Part shown: one piece after another, positions 1-4,982 of the stretch | Position numbering within the stretch: position 1 is the stretch's first letter | Layout: each line of letters starts with the position of its first letter | NCBI GenBank assembly: GCA_903873355.1 | Contig: CAIQOG010000028.1 | Coordinates: forward strand, 1 to 14,491 | Length of the DNA: 14,491 nt | Direction: 5' to 3' | From: an uncultured Bacteroidales bacterium | Lineage (GTDB): Bacteria; Bacteroidota; Bacteroidia; Bacteroidales; Paludibacteraceae | Notes under the pieces: generated by a model | What the model was told of the DNA's origin: nothing | The model's input: the letters and a program-made list of their open reading frames with translations, nothing else | Databases searched by the model: none | Made by a program: the position numbers and the translations under genes

Positions 1-68
1 CCGGCTATAAATACCGGAAAGAAGAAAAATCTTCTTGTTCTCCACTGATGTTGATTTGTTGATTCCAT
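1..68 (-). CDS. N-terminal fragment of a small membrane protein downstream of the sigma factor (partial)
   Basis: An open frame starts at the ATG complementary to 66-68 and runs off the left edge with no stop, giving 22 codons. The visible peptide begins MESTNQHQWRTRR and then turns strongly hydrophobic (FFFFPVFIA), which looks like a short cytoplasmic tail followed by the start of a membrane segment. It begins 36 bases after the stop of the ECF sigma gene on the same strand and has no promoter of its own, so the two are probably co-transcribed. In Bacteroidetes, small one-helix membrane proteins often follow ECF sigma genes of this type, and they are candidate signalling or anti-sigma partners. 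That role is inference. Only the start is visible, so the family cannot be assigned. Confidence 0.55.
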   Translation of the reverse strand, partial: MESTNQHQWRTRRFFFFPVFIA

Positions 69-82
69 GCTTTTATATTTTT

Positions 83-105
83 ACTGCCGACAACAAACTG
101 CCGAC
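83..105. repeat. 14-base-period direct repeat between sigma gene and downstream ORF
   Basis: The nonamer ACTGCCGAC occurs at 83-91 and again at 97-105, a period of 14 bases. The second copy touches the stop codon of the sigma gene. It fills much of the 36-base gap between the two minus-strand genes and looks like a small slippage duplication. Confidence 0.6.
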
Positions 106-680
106 TAATTGTTTAGTTCTTTGTATAAATAATTCAGTTTGTTTCGCAGATGTTTCACTGCGTAGCCTTTGCGACTGATAATGGTTTTCAGATTTTCGCC
201 TTTCTGGTCGGCAATTTGCTGAAGTGTAAGGTCTTCCATCTCGTTGAGAAGAAATACTTCCCGTTGATTCTCGGGTAATTCGGCCAACGCTTTTTGAAAT
301 TCTGACCAGAATAATTCCTTAAAGAAGCTCAAATCAGGATTATTGCTGTCGTCCATCAACAGTATTTCCTTGAAATTGAATTCGCCTTCGTCGTTTTCGT
401 AACTGTAATCTTCCAGTGCCAGGTTGGTTTTTTTGCGTGAGCGGTCGGTGATTTTATTTCGTGCCACTTCGTATAACCACGCACTTACATTCTCAATATC
501 AGCCACATCGCTTAAATTGCTCAACTGCACCCACACATCCTGAAGTATATCTTCAGCATCTTCGGTCGATTTCACCCTGCCACGCACGAACCCAAACAGA
601 CTTTTTCCAAATTCCTGTATGGTTTTCGTTATGGAAAGTGCTTTTTTGTCAGCCATTGCTATGTTTACGCTTGTCTCCAT
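105..680 (-). CDS. RNA polymerase sigma factor, sigma-70 family, ECF type
   Basis: This 191-residue protein has the two-domain plan of ECF sigma factors, which direct core RNA polymerase to a small regulon. Region 2 spans about residues 24-86, with the core-binding stretch DAEDILQDVW at 41-50 and the -10 recognition helix around 67-84 (SAWLYEVARNKITDRSRKK). Region 4, a helix-turn-helix for the -35 element, spans about 127-183 and begins ALAELPENQREVFLL. The recognition helix ends in TIISRKGYAVKHLR, where most ECFs have a TVKSR-type sequence, so it belongs to a divergent subgroup. The acidic linker at about 90-115 is longer than usual. The start used is the ATG at 680; an in-frame ATG at 656 (residue 9, MADKK) is also possible. 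No good promoter was seen upstream. The membrane protein starting at 68 follows it. Confidence 0.9.
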   Translation of the reverse strand: METSVNIAMADKKALSITKTIQEFGKSLFGFVRGRVKSTEDAEDILQDVWVQLSNLSDVADIENVSAWLYEVARNKITDRSRKKTNLALEDYSYENDEGEFNFKEILLMDDSNNPDLSFFKELFWSEFQKALAELPENQREVFLLNEMEDLTLQQIADQKGENLKTIISRKGYAVKHLRNKLNYLYKELNN

Positions 681-751
681 AAAATGGAAGACGAATAAGG
701 GATAGTTTTACTTTAGAAAATAAAACATTTTTGACGTTAAAAAGTTTTAGA

Positions 752-792
752 CAAGAAAATTCCCTTCAAAATCAACTGATTAAGAAGGGAAT
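752..792 (-). terminator. Rho-independent terminator of the S1/P1-type nuclease gene
   Basis: A perfect 9-base inverted repeat pairs 784-792 with 759-767, with a 16-base loop. Read on the minus strand, the stem is ATTCCCTTC / GAAGGGAAT followed by a TTTTCTTGT tract. It lies just after the nuclease stop codon and before the sigma gene, so the two minus-strand genes are probably separate transcription units. Confidence 0.75.
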
Positions 793-814
793 ACTGAGTA
801 TCTTCAGTCAAAAT

Positions 815-1591
815 TTATTTATAAATAGCATTCAGCACATTGGCTAGTTGGATGCCACCACGATACAACATCTCATCCAGCTTGTCGCCAAAAAAGTAAA
901 CGTAATGATAATTATTTGTGTCTGAACTATCATATGCATAAATCAGGTTACGTACAGCATACGATGCTTCGATTGACTGTAAAATTCCATTCTTTTTAAT
1001 TTCAGCTTTACGGGTTTCAAATTTATCCTGTAAATATTGACTATACTCTGAAAAAGACATTTTTTGACTTTCAATTAATGAACCATCCCATACCGAATGC
1101 AGGTTGGTTTTCCGCCCAAACCAGTTGAAGTCCACTTTGTTCCCCCCTTTATCGTCTTTACGTCCCATGTGCATAGGTTGATGTAAGTCTGCCATAAAAT
1201 GAACCAGAAACTTCAGTGCTTCGGCATCGTTTTTATCTTTACTCAAACGGGTTTGCATTTGATCCAGTGCAAAAAATAAATGTTCGCCTTCAGAAGTAGG
1301 ATTATCGAGCAGTTTCTTTATGTCTGAAGAAGTCATATTATCGTCCAGATCCTGATAATGCCATTGGTAACTGTAGGCATATTTGTTGTCACTACGAACC
1401 TCATCTGCCCAGGTGGCTTCGTAAACCAATCCTTTTTTACCCAGCACTTTGTCAACCTGTGTACGGGCTTTATCGGTGAGGTTGTTGTAGGCTATGTCCG
1501 CTACAATCCTGTGTCCAACTGCGTCATAAGCAAATGCCGATACTGTTAATAGCAAAAGTGAGAATCCGACAATTATTTTGTTTAGTTTCAT
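815..1591 (-). CDS. Secreted S1/P1-type zinc nuclease
   Basis: This 258-residue protein belongs to the S1/P1 nuclease family, zinc-dependent enzymes that cut single-stranded nucleic acids, often with 3'-nucleotidase activity. Residues 1-21 form a signal peptide ending AFA, so the protein is exported. The family's metal ligands are present in order: H27 of the GH motif, D63 (WADE), H78 (WHY), H131 and D135 (HFMAD), H141 (QPMH), and H165 and D169 (NLHSVWD). Predicted processing leaves tyrosine as residue 1 (YDAVGH), where fungal P1 has tryptophan (WGALGH) whose amino group and carbonyl bind zinc. Length is near the bacterial norm. It has its own TAnnTTTG promoter and terminator. A role in extracellular or periplasmic nucleic acid and phosphate scavenging is inferred from the family. 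Confidence 0.93.
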   Translation of the reverse strand: MKLNKIIVGFSLLLLTVSAFAYDAVGHRIVADIAYNNLTDKARTQVDKVLGKKGLVYEATWADEVRSDNKYAYSYQWHYQDLDDNMTSSDIKKLLDNPTSEGEHLFFALDQMQTRLSKDKNDAEALKFLVHFMADLHQPMHMGRKDDKGGNKVDFNWFGRKTNLHSVWDGSLIESQKMSFSEYSQYLQDKFETRKAEIKKNGILQSIEASYAVRNLIYAYDSSDTNNYHYVYFFGDKLDEMLYRGGIQLANVLNAIYK

Positions 1592-1632
1592 TTTTTAAAT
1601 ATTTAATGAATAATTATTATATAAACTGTCGG

Positions 1633-1640
1633 CAAAGATA
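1633..1640 (-). promoter_or_regulatory. Bacteroidetes -7 promoter element for the S1/P1-type nuclease gene
   Basis: The minus strand reads TATCTTTG, a perfect match to the TAnnTTTG element. It lies 42 bases upstream of the nuclease ATG (1591). No clear -33 TTG is present at the expected distance, so only the -7 half is supported. Confidence 0.5.
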
Positions 1641-1683
1641 GAACAAAATTGGAGTTACAGTCGATACGGAAAGTATAATTAAA

Positions 1684-2379
1684 TTAAAATACAGATGATT
1701 CCTGGGCTACATGTGTTTTTTCTTCTTTAAACCGATAAAAGAAAGCCCCTTTTTTTGAACCGGATTTATCCACTTCGTTTAGTTTTTCAAGAAAATCCAT
1801 GCCCAACATTTTTTTTCTGAAATTCCGAATGTCAAAAGTCTGATTATAAATAGCTTCGTAAAGAATCTGAAGCTGAGAAAGCGTAAATTTTTCGGGCAAA
1901 AGATTGAATCCGATGGGTTGTGTGGCTGCTTTACGTCTTAAAATTTGAATAGCATCGACCACCATTTGCGGATGATCAAAAATAAGTTCATCGGCTCGGT
2001 TTATATTCATCCACGATGCTTTGTGTTCTTCCAGCAGCTTTTCGTCCTGCGACTCAATATCAATCAGCGCATAGAAAGCACACGAAACAACTCTGTCGCC
2101 GGGGTCACGTTCCAATGCACCATACACGCCTACCTGCTCCATATAAATGTTTTCCAAACCGGTTAACCTCGACAATACACTACTGGCAGCCTGTTCAACT
2201 GATTCATTTTCTTTCACAAACCCCCCCAACAGCGATAACCCGTTTTTGAAAGGTTCAAGGAAACGGGGTTGAACCAACAAACTGATTTTATTATCCTTAA
2301 ATCCAAATATGATACAATCGACTGCAATCAGGAAAGTGTCCTGGTTGGGATAAAAACTCGAAGCAGTTGTTTTTGGCAT
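1684..2379 (-). CDS. Nudix-fold transcriptional regulator (NrtR/AraR-like) with degenerate Nudix box
   Basis: This 231-residue protein has an N-terminal Nudix domain (about 14-145) and a C-terminal winged helix (about 155-220, containing LPEKFTLSQLQILYEAI). This is the layout of the NrtR family, including the arabinose-responsive AraR regulators of Bacteroidetes, in which the Nudix fold senses a ligand and the winged helix binds DNA. The Nudix signature occupies 53-75 and keeps G53, E59 and G74. The catalytic REUxEE core is replaced: S67 and V68 stand for R and E, and R71 and L72 stand for the two glutamates. The protein should therefore be a sensor, not a pyrophosphohydrolase. No sugar or NAD genes lie nearby, so the ligand is unknown. 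A TAATTTTG promoter lies just upstream, divergent from the lipoprotein gene. Confidence 0.85.
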   Translation of the reverse strand: MPKTTASSFYPNQDTFLIAVDCIIFGFKDNKISLLVQPRFLEPFKNGLSLLGGFVKENESVEQAASSVLSRLTGLENIYMEQVGVYGALERDPGDRVVSCAFYALIDIESQDEKLLEEHKASWMNINRADELIFDHPQMVVDAIQILRRKAATQPIGFNLLPEKFTLSQLQILYEAIYNQTFDIRNFRKKMLGMDFLEKLNEVDKSGSKKGAFFYRFKEEKTHVAQESSVF

Positions 2380-2402
2380 TAAAGTATAATAAATGATGTC
2401 TG

Positions 2403-2410
2403 CAAAATTA
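2403..2410 (-). promoter_or_regulatory. Bacteroidetes -7 promoter element for the Nudix-type regulator
   Basis: The minus strand reads TAATTTTG, a perfect TAnnTTTG element, 24 bases upstream of the ATG at 2379. The upstream -33 region is weak (a TGTG near 2430-2433 only). It implies a very short leader. Confidence 0.5.
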
Positions 2411-2520
2411 CAAATTTTATTCAGTTTTGCCCACAGCTATGAAAATATCAGCATAATTATGAATAAATAATGACAAAAATCAGATTATTTGGACTAAAAC
2501 CGGCATTTTAACGCGATTCA

Positions 2521-2553
2521 TTGTTCATGGATTAAACCTTTTTATTTATTTTG
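2521..2553 (+). promoter_or_regulatory. Candidate promoter of the lipoprotein gene
   Basis: A TTG at 2521-2523 is followed 23 bases later by TATTTTG (2547-2553), one base short of the TAnnTTTG consensus. It lies 55 bases upstream of the lipoprotein ATG. The 229-base region between the two divergent genes shows nothing else clear. Any operator for the Nudix-type regulator would be expected here but was not recognised. Confidence 0.4.
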
Positions 2554-2608
2554 TGTCTACAAACTAAAGAGTAAAACCAACTAAGTTTACACATTTAAAA
2601 TTACAATT

Positions 2609-3469
2609 ATGAAAAAAAGAAATCTAATTGCGATATTGGTTGTATCAGCCGGTTTCGCGTTTTTTGGTACTTCTTGTAAAAATGATAATAATGTTGCAAC
2701 GGATGCCGAATTAACGACAACAGCATCTGATGAAGCACAGGCAGCTTCGTTGAGTGATGCAGTTATTAATACGGCAGATGCATATGTTAATACATTGGCA
2801 GCAAATGGATATTCTGCTTCTACTCCTTTGGCAGTGAAAGCTGAGGTTGAAACTTCAGGCCTGACTATTACAATTGATCATCCGGATTCTGTTTACTTTC
2901 CAAAAGTTATTACAATCGACTTTGGAACATCAGGTTATGTTGATTATCGGGGTGATACACTTAAAGGAAAAGTTATTATTACGCTGACTGACAAAATCTG
3001 GAAAACCGGAGCAACTAAAACGATCAAACTGGTTGACTTTTATATAAATGGAAATAATATAAAAGGAACTAAATCAATTGTAAACAATGGATTAAATGCT
3101 GCTAAAAACCCAAGTCTAACCACTACAGTGTCGGATACAATTATCCGCGTTGATAAGTCAACCATTATCCGTAATGCTACCCGTACTCGCGAGAGAATCA
3201 ATAATGGTGGTACTCCATGGAAGTTTTGGGATGACGAGTTTTCAATTACAGGATCTTCAAACGGTGTAAATGCCAAAGGAGTGGCATATTCAGTAGAAAT
3301 CACTAGCCCGCTGATTATTTACAACGATTATCCGTATTTTGTTCAGGGAACAGTAACTGCCACTACCCAAACCAGAACTGCTGTTCTTGATTATGGTGAT
3401 GGGACTAGAGACAGGAAAGCAACGCTTACAATTAATGGTGTTACAAAAGATATTCTTTTAAGACATTAA
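2609..3469 (+). CDS. Bacteroidetes lipoprotein of unknown function
   Basis: This 286-residue protein begins with a charged MKKRN and a hydrophobic stretch, then GTSC with cysteine 23 as the likely lipidation site. The -3 residue is glycine, which is a loose lipobox but common in this phylum. After a low-complexity Thr/Ala/Ser linker (about 28-60), the rest looks all-beta: VITIDFGTSGYVDYRGD and GKVIITLT (about 100-127), a VDFYINGNNIKGTKSI stretch (about 142-157), and a C-terminal segment with DYGDGTRDRKATLTING (about 261-277). I recognise this as a recurring Bacteroidetes lipoprotein pattern without a known function. It stands alone, with a candidate promoter before it and a strong terminator after it. 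Anchoring in the outer membrane or the inner-membrane periplasmic face is inferred. Confidence 0.85.
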   Translation: MKKRNLIAILVVSAGFAFFGTSCKNDNNVATDAELTTTASDEAQAASLSDAVINTADAYVNTLAANGYSASTPLAVKAEVETSGLTITIDHPDSVYFPKVITIDFGTSGYVDYRGDTLKGKVIITLTDKIWKTGATKTIKLVDFYINGNNIKGTKSIVNNGLNAAKNPSLTTTVSDTIIRVDKSTIIRNATRTRERINNGGTPWKFWDDEFSITGSSNGVNAKGVAYSVEITSPLIIYNDYPYFVQGTVTATTQTRTAVLDYGDGTRDRKATLTINGVTKDILLRH

Positions 3470-3487
3470 AATAATTCATACTAAAAG

Positions 3488-3521
3488 AAGGTCGTAAACA
3501 TTGCTTTACGACCTTTTTTTT
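3488..3521 (+). terminator. Rho-independent terminator after the lipoprotein gene
   Basis: A perfect 11-base inverted repeat pairs 3488-3498 (AAGGTCGTAAA) with 3505-3515 across a 6-base loop, and an uninterrupted T-run extends to 3521. It lies 18 bases after the lipoprotein stop codon and isolates that gene from xerD. Confidence 0.92.
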
Positions 3522-3542
3522 AGTTATACAAAATCTTTTTAA

Positions 3543-3550
3543 TACCTTTG
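3543..3550 (+). promoter_or_regulatory. Bacteroidetes -7 promoter element for xerD
   Basis: TACCTTTG matches TAnnTTTG exactly and sits 23 bases before the xerD ATG at 3574. The expected -33 region overlaps the T-run of the preceding terminator and has no clear TTG. Confidence 0.5.
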
Positions 3551-3573
3551 TGTCGATTTTGAAAAAGTGAAGC

Positions 3574-4473
3574 ATGTTGTCGGTTGCCAACGATTACCAT
3601 ATCTATCTGAAACTCGAAAAGAGTTTGTCGTCAAACACGATAGATGCATACGAGCGGGATTTGCAAAAACTGAATAATTACCTCGTTGAGGCACACGTAG
3701 CTCCTGAAAAAGCCACGGTTGAAATTTTGCGGGATTTTATTATTGAAATCAGTTCATTGGGCATTCATCCGCGTACACAGGCACGCATTCTTTCAAGTAT
3801 CAAATCGTTCTATCATTTTCTGGTTTATCGTAACATGCTGGATAACGATCCGACTGAATTGCTAGAAAGTCCAAAAATCGGATTACGACTGCCCGAAGTG
3901 CTTTCGTTGAACGAAATAGATAAAATTATTGCTGCCATCGACCTGTCGAAGCCTGAAGGACAACGAAATAAGGCAATAATTGAAGTGTTGTACGGGTCGG
4001 GATTGCGGGTGTCGGAACTTATTAACCTGCAACTTTCTAAATTGTATTTGGATGAAGGCTATATGCTGGTGGAAGGAAAAGGAAGCAAACAACGGCTTGT
4101 GCCAATGTCGATGCAAGCACTGAAGCAGATTGAACTTTGGAAAACAGACCGAAATTTGCTTGACATAAAAAAAGGTAATGAAGATTTTGTTTTTCTGAAT
4201 CGCCGCGGTACAAAGCTTACCCGCGATATGATTTTCAAAATAGTGAAAGAGTTAGCAATGTTGGCCGGCATTCGAAAAAATGTTAGTCCACATACATTCC
4301 GACATTCATTCGCCACACATTTGCTTGAAAACGGTGCTAATTTGCGTGCTATTCAGCAGCTGCTTGGACATGAATCTATCACTACTACTGAACTTTATAC
4401 ACATATTGATGTTCATTTTTTAAGAAAAACAGTGTTGGATTGTCATCCGTACTATCAAACACCGAAAAAGTAA
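3574..4473 (+). CDS. xerD: Tyrosine recombinase XerD
   Basis: This 299-residue protein is a site-specific tyrosine recombinase of Xer length. With its partner it resolves chromosome dimers at dif in the cell-division zone. The N-terminal SAM-like core-binding domain spans about 2-90. The catalytic domain has the complete active site: R145 (GSGLRVSEL), K169 in the beta-hairpin (GKGSKQR), H240 and R243 (HTFRHSFATHLL), H266 (LLGHESITTT) and the nucleophile Y275 (ELYTHI). Full length, the lack of integrase-type extensions and the core-gene context favour XerD over a mobile-element integrase, and the C-terminal block is closer to XerD than XerC. The start at 3574 fits the promoter element just upstream. 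The GxxExxY gene follows within 60 bases. No dif-like site was recognised in this window. Confidence 0.92.
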   Translation: MLSVANDYHIYLKLEKSLSSNTIDAYERDLQKLNNYLVEAHVAPEKATVEILRDFIIEISSLGIHPRTQARILSSIKSFYHFLVYRNMLDNDPTELLESPKIGLRLPEVLSLNEIDKIIAAIDLSKPEGQRNKAIIEVLYGSGLRVSELINLQLSKLYLDEGYMLVEGKGSKQRLVPMSMQALKQIELWKTDRNLLDIKKGNEDFVFLNRRGTKLTRDMIFKIVKELAMLAGIRKNVSPHTFRHSFATHLLENGANLRAIQQLLGHESITTTELYTHIDVHFLRKTVLDCHPYYQTPKK

Positions 4474-4529
4474 TCATTTTAAGTTACAACAAAAAAATAA
4501 GTTCTGAGTCATTCAAATTAAGGCTGTTT

Positions 4530-4931
4530 ATGGACATTCAAACATATACTCCGGATTATCCAAAAGAAGATGCAATAGGAAAATCTATTGTTGAAGCTGC
4601 CTGTAAAGTAAAACAGGAACTCGGATTTGGTCTGCTTGAAGATGCTTATCAGCAATGCTTTTGTCATATTTTGTCAAATTATGGATATGACGTAAAGCGT
4701 CAATTAGATATCCCGATTGTCTACGATAATTTAGTTTTTAATCACGCGTTACAATTGGATGTTTTAGTAAATGATCTTGTTATTTGTGAATTTAAATCGT
4801 TTAGCAAAGTAACTCCGGTCTATGAAGAACAAGTTTTAAGTAAGCTAAAACAAGCCGGTAAGCGGGTTGGTTATCTTATTAGTTTTGATGTTCATAATAT
4901 AGAGCAGGGCATAAAACGGTTTGTGGTTTAA
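4530..4931 (+). CDS. GxxExxY family protein, PD-(D/E)XK nuclease-like
   Basis: From the ATG at 4530 this is a 133-residue protein with the family-defining motif GLLEDAY at residues 34-40, plus a PD-(D/E)XK-like core in which D77, E87 and K89 (CEFK) would be the metal and catalytic residues. The C-terminal half continues with YEEQVLSKLKQAGKRVGYLI, matching the family's conserved Q...YLK...G.LINF pattern. GxxExxY proteins are widespread in Bacteroidetes and have no settled function; nuclease activity is inferred from the fold. The frame stays open back to an ATG at 4440 that would overlap xerD by 34 bases. The extra 30 residues do not resemble the family, so 4530 is preferred. No promoter separates it from xerD, so co-transcription is likely. 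Confidence 0.85.
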   Translation: MDIQTYTPDYPKEDAIGKSIVEAACKVKQELGFGLLEDAYQQCFCHILSNYGYDVKRQLDIPIVYDNLVFNHALQLDVLVNDLVICEFKSFSKVTPVYEEQVLSKLKQAGKRVGYLISFDVHNIEQGIKRFVV

Positions 4932-4982
4932 ATTTTCAGATTTTTCAGATTTTTTAGGCGTAAGGCGATTTTCATTAAAGAT
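4932..4982 (+). repeat. Short intergenic tandem repeats before the DUF5686 gene
   Basis: The 51-base gap contains two near-identical units of about 10 bases, TTTTCAGAT and TTTTTCAGAT, followed by a doubled AGGCG (TTAGGCGTAAGGCG). No TAnnTTTG promoter is visible, so the outer-membrane gene that follows probably shares the upstream transcript. Confidence 0.45.

Noticed and set aside
19..36. AAGAAGA/TCTTCTT hairpin near the left edge
   Set aside because: It lies inside the apparent open frame of the truncated membrane protein and reflects a run of Phe and Arg codons.
4440..4529. Upstream extension of the GxxExxY frame overlapping xerD
   Set aside because: The 30 extra residues do not resemble the family, which starts close to the ATG at 4530.
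3574..4931. xerD plus GxxExxY as a mobile-element integration module
   Set aside because: XerD has core-recombinase length and no attachment repeats, tRNA target, transposase or phage genes are nearby.
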